DNA from: Humibacillus sp. DSM 29435 | GTDB lineage: Bacteria; Actinomycetota; Actinomycetes; Actinomycetales; Dermatophilaceae | Assembly: GCF_001758225.1 (NCBI RefSeq) | Contig: NZ_MAST01000028.1 | Location: 1 to 33,846 of the forward strand | Direction: 5' to 3' | DNA length: 33,846 bases | Shown: positions 23,485 through 31,250 of the stretch, in pieces | How positions within the stretch are numbered: position 1 is the first letter of the stretch | Layout of the letters: every line of letters starts with the position of its first letter | The notes under the pieces: model-generated | Database searches by the model: none | What the model saw: only the letters and a program-made list of their open reading frames with translations | Told to the model about the DNA's origin: nothing | Program-made: the position numbers and the translations under genes

Positions 23485-25133
23485 TGACTGACCGGACGGT
23501 GAGGGCGCTGACGCAGGCGGCAGGGCAGACTGGTCGTGATCCCGGCCTGGAGGGCAGATCGGTGCAGGCGGTTCGGTGGCCGCAGTGGAGAGCTCGCAGT
23601 ACCCGAGCACGGGTACTGGGCTGGTTCATGTTCATCGTGACCATCGCCCTGGGCCTGAACCTTGTGGTGGTGGACGCGTTCATGAACGCGCGCGCAAAAA
23701 TGGCGGTCGAGACCGAGCTGCAGCACGAGGTGGTGAAGTTTCGCGAGTTCACCGAGCGGGGGGTCGATCCCACGACCGGGCGACCCTTTTCTGACGTGCG
23801 GGGGCTGCTGCATGGCTATCTGGCCGAAGCTGTGCCCGAACAACAGGAGGCCCTGTTCAGTGTGGTCGACGGCCGCCCTACAGACCGCACGCGCAACCCG
23901 GTGCCGGTCAGGCTCGACCTTCGACCCGACGTCGTGGCGGCAGCCGGCTCGGCCCGCTCGACCATGAGTCGCACCATCGCGACGCGTCAGGGCGAGGCCG
24001 TCTACGCAGTGGTCCCGGTGACCGCCGGCCCGGGTCAGCCGACCGCCTCACTCGTGATCGTCGAGTACACCGATGAGGCGCTGGACGATGTCACCCAAGT
24101 GGTGAAGGTGATCGCCTTGGCCAGCCTTGCCGCCCTGCTCATCGCGGGCGGCATCGCCTGGTTCGTCGCCGGACGGATCCTCTCGCCGCTCCGACAGGTG
24201 CGTCGCACGGCCGAGGCGATCAGCGAGTCAGATCTGACCCGGCGCATCGAGACCCTGCCCGAGTCTCGAGACGACGTGACCCGCCTGGCCGTCACCTTCA
24301 ACGGCATGCTCGACCGTTTGGAGACCGCGTTCGGCGCTCAGCGGGCCTTTCTCGACGACGCGGCCCACGAGCTGCGCACCCCGCTCACGGTGATCCGGGG
24401 GCACCTCGAGCTGATGGGCGACGACCCGGCCGACCGAGTGGACACGACCAGGCTGCTGCTGGAAGAGATCGGCCGGATGAACCGGCTCGTCGATGACCTG
24501 CTGGTGCTCGCCGCCGCCGATCGGCCCGACTTCCTCACCCCGGGCGAGGTCGACCTGACCGACCTCGTCGTCGGGGCGGTCGCTCGCGCCAGCGCACTCG
24601 CGCCTCGACGGTGGTCGGTGAGCGAGACGGCCGATGCCGTGGTCGTGGCCGACGAACAACGTCTCACCCAAGCGCTCGTGCAGCTCGCGTCGAACGCGGT
24701 GCGGTTCACCAACAAGGGCGATCGCCTCAGCATCGGATCGGTGTTGCACGAGGGACAGGTCGAGCTCACCGTTCGCGACAGCGGCCTGGGGGTGCCTGAT
24801 GATCTCAAAGCCACGATCTTCGACCGGTTCACCCGGGGCGATCAACGCGGCGCCGGCGGTACCGGCATCGGCCTGGCGATCGTGCGCTCTATCGCGTTGG
24901 CTCACGGTGGAAGCGTCGGAGTGGCCGACACCGAGGGCGGTGGGGCCAGCTTCACCCTGAGCTTTCCCGCTCGCTTCCCCGTCGACCCCGAACGGGAAGA
25001 CCCCTTCGGCGACAACCACGCCGATGACCAGGACCAGGGCGAAGACCAGGACCAGGGCGAAGACCAAGACGCCAGCGTTCCGACGTTGGTGGCTCCGGGC
25101 GGCACCCAGACCGGATGGATCGGAGCCACGTGA
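23484..25133 (+). CDS. Sensor histidine kinase with acidic C-terminal tail
   Basis: 549 residues. Two membrane helices ('VLGWFMFIVTIALGLNLVVV' near 44-63 and 'VIALASLAALLIAGGIAWFVAG' near 210-231) bracket an extracytoplasmic sensor of about 145 residues. HAMP follows ('RRTAEAISESDLTRRIETLPES'), then the H-box with H295 in 'DDAAHELRTPLTVIRGHLEL', the N-box 'LVQLASNAVRFTNKGD', the G1 box 'VRDSGLGVPDD' and the G2 box 'GTGIGLAIVRSIALAHGG'. After the ATPase domain there is an unusual tail of about 50 residues rich in Asp, Gln and Glu, encoded by an 18-bp tandem repeat. ATG 23484 overlaps the preceding stop; the gene's own stop overlaps the response regulator start (GTGA). The signal is unknown. 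Confidence 0.95.
   Translation: MTDRTVRALTQAAGQTGRDPGLEGRSVQAVRWPQWRARSTRARVLGWFMFIVTIALGLNLVVVDAFMNARAKMAVETELQHEVVKFREFTERGVDPTTGRPFSDVRGLLHGYLAEAVPEQQEALFSVVDGRPTDRTRNPVPVRLDLRPDVVAAAGSARSTMSRTIATRQGEAVYAVVPVTAGPGQPTASLVIVEYTDEALDDVTQVVKVIALASLAALLIAGGIAWFVAGRILSPLRQVRRTAEAISESDLTRRIETLPESRDDVTRLAVTFNGMLDRLETAFGAQRAFLDDAAHELRTPLTVIRGHLELMGDDPADRVDTTRLLLEEIGRMNRLVDDLLVLAAADRPDFLTPGEVDLTDLVVGAVARASALAPRRWSVSETADAVVVADEQRLTQALVQLASNAVRFTNKGDRLSIGSVLHEGQVELTVRDSGLGVPDDLKATIFDRFTRGDQRGAGGTGIGLAIVRSIALAHGGSVGVADTEGGGASFTLSFPARFPVDPEREDPFGDNHADDQDQGEDQDQGEDQDASVPTLVAPGGTQTGWIGAT
25026..25061. repeat. Two tandem 18-bp units in the kinase C-terminal tail
   Basis: GACCAGGACCAGGGCGAA is repeated twice exactly and continues with a partial unit. 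It encodes a repeated DQDQGE peptide in frame. It lies outside the catalytic domains. Confidence 0.9.
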
Positions 25134-25795
25134 GCCACCTTCTCATCGCGGAAGACGAGTCGCGCATCGCCTCCTTTCTCGAGAAGGGCCTGCGAGCGAA
25201 GGGATTCACCACCACCACCGTGGGCGACGGCGAACAAGCCTGGCAACACGCTCGTTCCGGCCGCTACGACCTTCTGGTGCTCGACCTGGGCCTGCCGATC
25301 CGCGACGGAATGTGGGTGCTGCGCAGCCTGCGGGCCGACGGCAGCGCGTTACCGGTGGTGATCCTCACCGCCCGCGACACCGTTCAGGACACGGTGACCG
25401 GGTTGCAGAGCGGCGCCGATGACTACCTCAGAAAGCCCTTCGCCTTCGACGAGCTGCTGGCCCGCGTAAGGCTGCGCTTGCGCAGCGCCGGAGCGGCCCC
25501 CGAGCCGACCGTGCTACATGCCGGCCCGGTGGCTCTCGACCTGCGCACGAGGCGGGCCAGGGTGGCCGGCCGGTCGGTGGAGCTGACGACGCGCGAGTTC
25601 GCCCTGGCCGAGGTGTTCATGCGACACCCCGACCAGGTACTCACGCGGGAGCAGCTTCTCTCGCGGGTCTGGGGCCTCGACTTCGACCCCGGCTCCAACG
25701 TCATCGACGTCTACGTGCGCTACCTGAGGCGCAAGCTCGGCGACGACCGCATCGAGACGGTGCGCGGTGCCGGCTATCGCTTCAGCATCGACTGA
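25130..25795 (+). CDS. OmpR/PhoB-family response regulator
   Basis: 221 residues from GTG 25130, which overlaps the kinase stop (GTGA) and has GGAG four to five bases upstream; an ATG at 25115 would add five residues. The receiver domain has the acidic pair 'IAEDES', the phospho-acceptor D52 in 'LLVLDLGLP', the switch Thr in 'VVILTAR' and K102 in 'LRKPF'. The C-terminal winged helix is of the OmpR type: 'VELTTREFALAEVFMRHPDQVLTREQLLSRVWGLDFDPGSNVIDVYVRYLRRKLGDDRIETVRGAGYRF'. Together with the kinase it forms a complete two-component pair. Its best candidate targets are its own operon and the DUF4956-VTC operon 100 bp downstream. Confidence 0.96.
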   Translation: MSHLLIAEDESRIASFLEKGLRAKGFTTTTVGDGEQAWQHARSGRYDLLVLDLGLPIRDGMWVLRSLRADGSALPVVILTARDTVQDTVTGLQSGADDYLRKPFAFDELLARVRLRLRSAGAAPEPTVLHAGPVALDLRTRRARVAGRSVELTTREFALAEVFMRHPDQVLTREQLLSRVWGLDFDPGSNVIDVYVRYLRRKLGDDRIETVRGAGYRFSID

Positions 25796-25810
25796 TCCGC
25801 GCCCTGTCGT

Positions 25811-25849
25811 GATGAGGACCTTCTCATCACGGCCTCATGGTCGGCTCAC
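25811..25849 (+). promoter_or_regulatory. Second GATGAG-N6-CTCATC site, with 11-bp phased CTCAT repeats, upstream of DUF4956
   Basis: GATGAG (25811-25816) and CTCATC (25823-25828) have the same six-base spacing as the site at 23014-23031. In addition CTCAT recurs every 11 bases on the plus strand: 25823, 25834, and CTCAC at 25845. Direct repeats with an 11-bp period are the known recognition pattern of OmpR/PhoB-family regulators. The site lies 16 bp after the response regulator stop and 49 bp before the DUF4956 start, so termination by the short hairpin (9-bp stem) is an alternative. Confidence 0.6.
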
Positions 25850-25897
25850 GCGCGAGCGGCAGTCTGTTGGTGAAACCGACCGACAGGAGTCTCCCCG

Positions 25898-26542
25898 ATG
25901 TTGACCACCAGCACACTGACCGCCAGCACACTGACCGCCTTGCTCACAGATGCCGTGGCGATCACCATCATCGCCTCGCTCTACTTTCACCGGCACCAAC
26001 GTCGTGACCTGCTGCTCGCGTACGCGGCCCTCAACGTCGGCGTCCTGTCGGTGACCGTCGTGCTCTCCAGCGCCACCGTCGGTGCGGGCCTCGGGTTGGG
26101 GCTGTTCGGCATCCTGTCGATCATCCGGCTGCGTTCCGACTCCATCACCCAGGAGGAGATCGCCTACTACTTCGTGGCACTCGCCCTCGGTCTCATGGCC
26201 GGGCTCACCCCGGACACCGTGTGGGTCACCCCCGCCCTGTCGGCGCTGCTCGTCGCGGTGATGTACGGAGTCGACCACCCCCGCACCTTCCCGGGAGCCC
26301 GTCGACAGCTCATCACTCTCGACGAGGCGGTTCCCGACGAGGCCGTGCTGCGAGCTCGGATCGAGCACCGGCTCGGGGTCGACGTGCGCCACCTCATCGT
26401 CCAGGAGATCGACTTCGTGCGCGATGTGACCATCGTCGACGTCCGGTTCCGGCGCCATCAGCACTCACCGCAGCCCGCGGCGAACGCGACGGTGAGGTCA
26501 GCCCGCACCCTCGAGGGGTCGACGGTCTCGAGTGCCCGGTGA
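25898..26542 (+). CDS. DUF4956 membrane protein
   Basis: 214 residues. The N-terminal 110 residues form about four hydrophobic helices ('LLTDAVAITIIASLYFHRHQRRDLLLAYAALNVGVLSVTVVLSS'), with the family signature 'LGLGLFGILSIIRLRSDSITQEEIAYYFVALALGLMAGL'. The cytoplasmic C-terminal part has a ferredoxin-like pattern ('DEAVLRARIEHRLGVDVRHLIVQEIDFVRDVTIVDVRFR'). Function is not established, but DUF4956 genes are regularly paired with VTC-domain genes, as here, where the stop overlaps the next start (GTGA). ATG 25898 has AGGAG eight bases upstream. A membrane channel or anchor for the VTC-domain partner is a reasonable inference. Confidence 0.92.
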   Translation: MLTTSTLTASTLTALLTDAVAITIIASLYFHRHQRRDLLLAYAALNVGVLSVTVVLSSATVGAGLGLGLFGILSIIRLRSDSITQEEIAYYFVALALGLMAGLTPDTVWVTPALSALLVAVMYGVDHPRTFPGARRQLITLDEAVPDEAVLRARIEHRLGVDVRHLIVQEIDFVRDVTIVDVRFRRHQHSPQPAANATVRSARTLEGSTVSSAR

Positions 26543-27321
26543 CACCGGCTCGCCAAGCCTTGAGCGTGGGGTGTGCTGGGCTACCGGCCACCAGTCTCGA
26601 GCACATCATCGCGACGGCCGACCTGCAGACCCGAGTCGACCGCAAGTACCTGGTTCCACCCGCGGTGTTCGCGCACCTTCTGGCCCGACTCGATAGTCGG
26701 ATGAAGGTGCTGGACATCGACGGGCGGAGGCTCTTCGAGTACGAGTCGGTCTACTTCGACACCCCGGAGCTGCTCGCCTACCACCAGCACGTCGGCGGTC
26801 GACGCCGCCGCTTCAAGGTGCGGACCCGCACCTACGTCGACTCGGCGCAGAGCATGCTCGAGGTCAAGACGGCCGGGGGTCGCGACGAGACGGTCAAGGA
26901 CCGGCATCCCTACCAGCTCGACGAGCGGTACGGGCTGAACCCGTGGGCGCGTGAGGTCGTGGGGGGCCGTCTCGGGGATTCCGCCCTGGCCCAGCGACTG
27001 GAGCTGTCGCTGGTGAGCCGCTACCACCGTGCCACTCTGGTCGAGCCCGCGACCGGCAGCCGTCTCACCTGCGACGTCGACCTCGACTTCGAGAACCACC
27101 GAGAACGGCGCAGCGGCCCTGACGACCTCGTGCTCATCGAGTCGAAGACCACTGGGGCGGCGTCGCTCGCCGACCGCACCCTGTGGCGTCTCGGTCACCG
27201 GCCGGCCACGGTCACCAAGTACTGCGTCGGCCTGGCCCTGCTGCACCCGCAGCTGAGGGCCAACCGGTGGAACCGCACCCTTCGGGGAACGTTCGGTTGG
27301 TCGCCGTGTCGAAGTGCGTGA
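26539..27321 (+). CDS. VTC-domain protein (polyphosphate polymerase-like, triphosphate tunnel fold)
   Basis: 260 residues from GTG 26539, coupled to the DUF4956 gene by a four-base overlap. The tunnel-fold motifs appear in order: 'LQTRVDRKYLV', 'FEYESVYFDTPEL', 'RRRRFKVRTRTYVDS', 'SMLEVKTAGGRDETVKDR', 'LVSRYHRATLVE', 'LTCDVDLDF', 'LVLIESKT' and 'VTKYCVGLALL'. This alternation of basic and acidic strands lines the phosphate-binding tunnel in yeast Vtc4, which makes polyphosphate from ATP. Catalysis by bacterial members is not settled, so 'polymerase' is by family. It has no membrane helix and would work at the membrane through DUF4956. A CHAD-domain gene, whose family binds polyphosphate, lies 2.9 kb downstream. 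Confidence 0.9.
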   Translation: MTPARQALSVGCAGLPATSLEHIIATADLQTRVDRKYLVPPAVFAHLLARLDSRMKVLDIDGRRLFEYESVYFDTPELLAYHQHVGGRRRRFKVRTRTYVDSAQSMLEVKTAGGRDETVKDRHPYQLDERYGLNPWAREVVGGRLGDSALAQRLELSLVSRYHRATLVEPATGSRLTCDVDLDFENHRERRSGPDDLVLIESKTTGAASLADRTLWRLGHRPATVTKYCVGLALLHPQLRANRWNRTLRGTFGWSPCRSA

Positions 27322-27414
27322 GCGAGACAGGACCGCGCAACACCGGACAGCCCACCTCACGCCGCTCACCCCCAGGTCGGCTCGTACCCGACGATCTGGG
27401 CGTGCAGCACGTCC

Positions 27415-27749
27415 ATGCCTTCGACGGTGGACTCGGTGGCGGGCCGGTTGCCTCCGAGGCCCGGGCCTCTTCGCGAGCTCGTCGAGACCTCGATCTCTGG
27501 CCGCCACCATTGTGTTCTGGTGCAGCAACACAGGGCGCCGGTGTTCGTCGCGCTGCGTGACGCTGCGACCGGCGACAACCGCTTCCCGGAGAGCTGCGCT
27601 CAGGCCTGCTCGACCGCCAGGTCGCCGACATCGTGTGGAGCATCAACGCTGCCGAGTAGTGGGTGCTGCTCGTGCACGAACGGTCGTGGACCCCCAAGCA
27701 GTTCCAGGCGTGGGTCACCGATGCGTTTGCTCGACTGCTGCCGACCTGA
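27415..27749 (+). pseudogene. Remnant of a TetR-family regulator (frameshift and in-frame stop)
   Basis: Two frames must be joined to see it. From about 27415 to 27590 one frame reads '...LRELVETSISGRHHCVLVQQHRAPVFVALRDAATGD...', like the ligand-domain start of TetR proteins. From about 27594 another frame reads 'LRSGLLDRQVADIVWSINAAE', then a TAG (27657-27659) where TetR proteins have Tyr/Phe, then 'WVLLVHERSWTPKQFQAWVTDAFARLLPT' and stop, a typical TetR C-terminus. The DNA-binding domain is missing. At least one frameshift, one nonsense change and a 5' deletion are implied. The 3' half is overlapped by the tail of the flavoprotein gene on the other strand. Confidence 0.6.
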
Positions 27750-28937
27750 CCGGTGACCGCCGCGCAGCACGGCCTGTACGAGGTCACGCGCCACCAGCGC
27801 GGCGCGGCGGCGTGACGGCATGAAGCGAAGGAAGAAGGTGAGGCGCAGAAACCACGCGAGGCGGCCGGTGAACGGCATCCCGTAGAGCTCGGCGATCCCG
27901 CGCCCCAAGCCGAAGGAGGCCGCCTGGCCGAGCCCTCGGTAGGTGAACGGGCGGCTGGCTCGGCCGTGCAGGGCACGCGCCGCGTTGGCACCGGCGTGGG
28001 CGCCGGCCTTGATCGCCCAGAGGGCGTTCGAGGCGACGGGTTCGCCGGTCGTCACGTGCGCCACACGGGCGGCGTCGCCCGCGGCCCAGACGCCCTGGCA
28101 GACGGAGAGGTCGGATGCCGTCACCAGCCGTCCGAGATCGTCGCGGAGTCGGGCGTCGAGACCGGGCAACGAGACTGGTCGTTGACCGATGGTGCCCAGC
28201 ACGGTGCCGGCCGGCAGGAAGGTGCCATCAGACAGCCGCGCCCCGCTCGGTGTCACCTCCGTCAGCCGAACGCCAAGTCGCACCCGCACTTCGAGGCGCC
28301 GCAGCTCTGCCTCGGCGCGTGCCGCCAACCTCGGTTGGGTCAGGCGCAGCTCGCCCAGCAGGGCGGTCCCCGAGTGGACGAGATGCACGGTCAGAGGCTC
28401 AGAGCCCGACCGGCCGATGTTGGCGATCGCGGCGGCGAGCTCGACACCGGCCAGTCCGCCGCCGGCCACGACCACTGCCTCACCGCGACCCGCCGCGGCC
28501 GACGCGACCCGGGCGGCCAGCGCCTCGATCTCGCCTGGTGCTCGTAGCAGGAAGCCGTGTTCGGCCAGACCCGGAACGGTGGCGGCCGGCTCGCGCCCGC
28601 CCGTACCGACGATGAGCTGGTCGTAGCCCACCGACGCCGGGCTGCCGTCGGCGCGTTCGAACATCACCGCGCGTCGAGCGAGGTCGACCGATACCACCCG
28701 CCCGTGCTCGAACCGGGCCAGCGGGCACGCCTCGGTGATCGGGGTGCGGGTGCGTTCGTAAGGCAGCGCACCGGCGACCACCTCGCCGGTGAAGCCGTGG
28801 AAGCTGTGGCTCGCGTCGGCACTGACGATGACGATCTCCACCTCACCCCGACGGAGCGGGCCGGCCAGCCGGCGGGCGAGCCGGTCGTAGGCGTGGAGGG
28901 TCACGTATCCTCCGCCGAGCAGCACCACACGCTGCAT
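27600..28937 (-). CDS. NDH-2-like FAD/NAD(P)-dependent oxidoreductase
   Basis: 445 residues. Two dinucleotide-binding folds are present: 'VVLLGGGYVTLHAYDRLARRL' at the N-terminus for FAD and 'AVVVAGGGLAGVELAAAIANIG' near residue 150 for NAD(P)H, with 'YDQLIVGTGGREP' between and 'GVWAAGDAARVAH' closing the FAD site. The helical part 'NALWAIKAGAHAGANAARALHG' and the hydrophobic/basic C-terminal region fit type II NADH dehydrogenases and related membrane-associated quinone reductases. The last 45 or so residues after 'VARDLVQAVLRGG' are unlike the family and are encoded antisense to a TetR remnant. ATG 28937 overlaps the stop of the acyl-ACP reductase-like gene by one base, so the two are co-translated. 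Confidence 0.9.
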   Translation of the reverse strand: MQRVVLLGGGYVTLHAYDRLARRLAGPLRRGEVEIVIVSADASHSFHGFTGEVVAGALPYERTRTPITEACPLARFEHGRVVSVDLARRAVMFERADGSPASVGYDQLIVGTGGREPAATVPGLAEHGFLLRAPGEIEALAARVASAAAGRGEAVVVAGGGLAGVELAAAIANIGRSGSEPLTVHLVHSGTALLGELRLTQPRLAARAEAELRRLEVRVRLGVRLTEVTPSGARLSDGTFLPAGTVLGTIGQRPVSLPGLDARLRDDLGRLVTASDLSVCQGVWAAGDAARVAHVTTGEPVASNALWAIKAGAHAGANAARALHGRASRPFTYRGLGQAASFGLGRGIAELYGMPFTGRLAWFLRLTFFLRFMPSRRRAALVARDLVQAVLRGGHRSGRQQSSKRIGDPRLELLGGPRPFVHEQHPLLGSVDAPHDVGDLAVEQA

Positions 28938-30040
28938 CAGGCTGCTGCTCTCTTCGCGAGCCCGTGGCCCGGTTGCGGGCGGTGCCCGGCCGGGTCACGA
29001 GAGCCGAGGGTGACCGGCACGCCGAAGGAGGTGGGCTCCGCTGCCGTGAAACCGAGGTGCGAGAGGTCACTGGCGAGGGCCCGGGTGTGGTCGACGAGCT
29101 CGAGCGGTGGGGCGCCGATCGCGAAGTGACCGTGGTGACCGGTGAGGGCGAGCAGGGCGGTCTCGGCGAAGCAGGCGTACGCGAGCCCATCGGGCAGGCC
29201 GATGTTGCCGCCGACCAGGCGTAGCGACGGGATGTCGACGACGCCACCGTCGACCACGAGCACGTCAGGGCGTTGCGCGGCGAGGCCGGGTGAGGTGTTG
29301 CGTGGCTGAGTGGCATCGAGCACGACCGCGCCCGGGGCGAGGTGCTCGCTGCCGAGCACCGCGTCGGCGGAGGCCGTCAGCAGGATGACGAGGTCGGCGC
29401 CTACGACCGCTTCCATCCGGTTGGTGGCGAGCGTGGAGACCAGCGCTGAGGTCTCGGCGGCGAGAGCAGCGAGCTTCGGGGCCGAGCGGGCGACCAGGGT
29501 GAGCCGGCCGACGGCGCGGTCACGGGCGAGCAGGCGGGTGACAGCACTGCCGACGCTGCCGGTCGCGCCGACCACGGCCACGTGGCGGTCAGCGGCCGGG
29601 TGAACGGCATCCGTCAACAGGCGTCGGGCCTGGGCGTCGACGATGGCGGCCGTGAACGCGTTGCCGTTCGTTACGCCGACGTCGGTGCGGCGACGGAGTG
29701 ATACCCCGCCGCCGGTCACGGTGGCGGTGAGCGCACCGAGCCCGACGAGACTCGCGCCCATCGCGACCGCCTTGTCGACGGCCCGACTGACGCGGCGCCG
29801 GCCCTCGTGCGGCTGGTCGAGCAGGTGACGAGCGCCGAACGGGACGAGCACGATGCTGCCGACCCGTTGCCCGCCGATCTCGACCCGGGCCATGGCGAAG
29901 GGTGGCACGGGTAGCCGGCGAAGAGCGTTGTCGCACAAGCCCTCCGGCAGTCGCCCCAGGGGGGTCCAGACGCGAGCGAGGTCGTCGCTCAGCCGCCCAC
30001 GCGGGTGAACGAGAAAGGCGAAGGACGGTTGGCTGCTCAC
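28937..30040 (-). CDS. Acyl-ACP reductase-like protein (AAR family)
   Basis: 367 residues from GTG 30040, which has GAGGAG five bases upstream. It resembles cyanobacterial long-chain acyl-ACP reductase (fatty aldehyde forming) along most of its length: 'VDKAVAMGASLVGLGALTATVTGGG', 'TNGNAFTAAIVDAQARRLL', the NADPH-binding 'VAVVGATGSVGSAVTRLLARD', 'LVVDGGVVDIPSL' and 'LAYACFAETALLALTGHHGHFAIG'. C290 in ACFAE aligns with the Cys that carries the acyl thioester in AAR. No aldehyde-deformylating oxygenase is in the window, so alkane production is not implied. The stop overlaps the start of an NDH-2-like flavoprotein gene, which may pass electrons to or from the product. It diverges from the CHAD gene. 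Confidence 0.8.
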   Translation of the reverse strand: MSSQPSFAFLVHPRGRLSDDLARVWTPLGRLPEGLCDNALRRLPVPPFAMARVEIGGQRVGSIVLVPFGARHLLDQPHEGRRRVSRAVDKAVAMGASLVGLGALTATVTGGGVSLRRRTDVGVTNGNAFTAAIVDAQARRLLTDAVHPAADRHVAVVGATGSVGSAVTRLLARDRAVGRLTLVARSAPKLAALAAETSALVSTLATNRMEAVVGADLVILLTASADAVLGSEHLAPGAVVLDATQPRNTSPGLAAQRPDVLVVDGGVVDIPSLRLVGGNIGLPDGLAYACFAETALLALTGHHGHFAIGAPPLELVDHTRALASDLSHLGFTAAEPTSFGVPVTLGSRDPAGHRPQPGHGLAKRAAA

Positions 30041-30174
30041 GGATGCTCCTCGGCTTCGACACCTGGTCACGGTGCGTCTCCCGTGCAGAGGTTCGCAGGG
30101 TGCACCTGATACAGCGAAGCGGGTCGCCCTGAAGAGGCGTTGCCGTGAACGGCGCGTTCCGGTAGGCATCAGGT

Positions 30175-31125
30175 ATGTCTCTCGCCGAACACCGTTCCGC
30201 CGGCCCTCAGCTGACGACCGGCGCGCCGGTGGGCCTGGTGCTCGTGCGCTGGCTCGAGCAGCAACGCGACGCTCTCGTGGAGGCCGACCGGCAGACTCGA
30301 GACGGCGACAAGCACGGCGTGCACGACCTTCGGGTCTCCCTGCGGAAGCTGCGGAGCGCCCTGGCCACCTTCCGGCCCTTCGTGGACCGGTCGGTCACCG
30401 AGCCCTTGCGAGATGAGCTGCGCTGGGCAGGAGGCGAGCTGGGTGGCGCCAGAGACCATGAAGTGGTCGACGAACGACTGCACGCCCTGCTTCTGGCCGA
30501 GCGGGAGCGACTGCTGGTCGGCCCGGTCAGGCCGGAGGGCCCGGACGTTTCGGCGGTCTCTGTTCTCGACGAGACGGCCGAGGAGGACCGCCCGAGTGAA
30601 GCAGCCGTGGTCGCGGACACCCTCGACTCCGAGCGGTACGCCCGGCTGCTCGTGGCCCTCGATGTGCTTGTCGCTCAACCGCCTCTCACCCCTCGCGCCG
30701 AGGAGCCGGCCCGGAAGCAGGCCACCAAGAGGGTCCACCGCGACCTGGCCCGGCTGCTCGCCCGGGCAGAGCACACCACCGCTGAGATGGACGAGCCGGC
30801 CCGCGTCGAGTCGTTGCACGAGGTGCGCAAAGCCGCCAAGCGGCTGCGGTACGCGGCGGAGGCGGCTCGGCCGGTGACGGGCAAGCGCGTGCGTCGTGTG
30901 GGCAAGACGGCGAAGCAGCTCCAGAAGGTGCTGGGCGAGCATCATGACACCTGGATGACTCGAGAGGTGCTGGCTTCGAACGCTGCTCGCTCTGACGAGC
31001 GGGGCGACAGCTCGTTCACGATCGGCCGCCTCCACGGCCTCGAGCAGGCCCGCGCCGAGCATCTCGAACGACGGGCACAGGTGGTGTTGACGACCTTGAC
31101 GAACCTGGCCGACCGAGACGGTTGA
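30175..31125 (+). CDS. CHAD-domain protein
   Basis: 316 residues, essentially one all-helical CHAD domain with two internal repeats. The conserved His/Arg/Lys-rich helices are 'DGDKHGVHDLRVSLRKLRSALATFRPF' near residue 45 and 'RVESLHEVRKAAKRLRYAAEAARPV' near residue 210, followed by 'VGKTAKQLQKVLGEHHDTWMTREVLASN'. These basic helices bind polyphosphate in studied members. CHAD is often fused to a CYTH triphosphate-tunnel domain; here it stands alone, but a VTC-domain protein with the same fold as CYTH is encoded 2.9 kb away. ATG 30175 has only a weak ribosome site. It diverges from the AAR-like gene with 134 bp between. Confidence 0.93.
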   Translation: MSLAEHRSAGPQLTTGAPVGLVLVRWLEQQRDALVEADRQTRDGDKHGVHDLRVSLRKLRSALATFRPFVDRSVTEPLRDELRWAGGELGGARDHEVVDERLHALLLAERERLLVGPVRPEGPDVSAVSVLDETAEEDRPSEAAVVADTLDSERYARLLVALDVLVAQPPLTPRAEEPARKQATKRVHRDLARLLARAEHTTAEMDEPARVESLHEVRKAAKRLRYAAEAARPVTGKRVRRVGKTAKQLQKVLGEHHDTWMTREVLASNAARSDERGDSSFTIGRLHGLEQARAEHLERRAQVVLTTLTNLADRDG

Positions 31126-31171
31126 GCACGGTGAGCCGTGAACACCTCGGCCGATCCAGTCACGGATGACC

Positions 31172-31230
31172 GACGTCGAACGGCCACGAGGCCCCGGGGT
31201 ACGGCCCCCGGCTCGTGACCGTTCGACGTC
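31172..31230. terminator. Long hairpin between convergent genes (bidirectional terminator candidate)
   Basis: Left arm 31172-31190 begins GACGTCGAACGG; right arm 31212-31230 ends CCGTTCGACGTC. The 19-bp stem has a single mismatch, and the 21-base interior contains a further CCGGGG/CCCCGG pairing. It lies 47 bp after the CHAD stop and 21 bp before the stop of the amidohydrolase remnant on the other strand. No U-run follows, which is common for actinobacterial terminators. Confidence 0.75.
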
Positions 31231-31250
31231 AGGTCGACGTCAGCTCCAGA

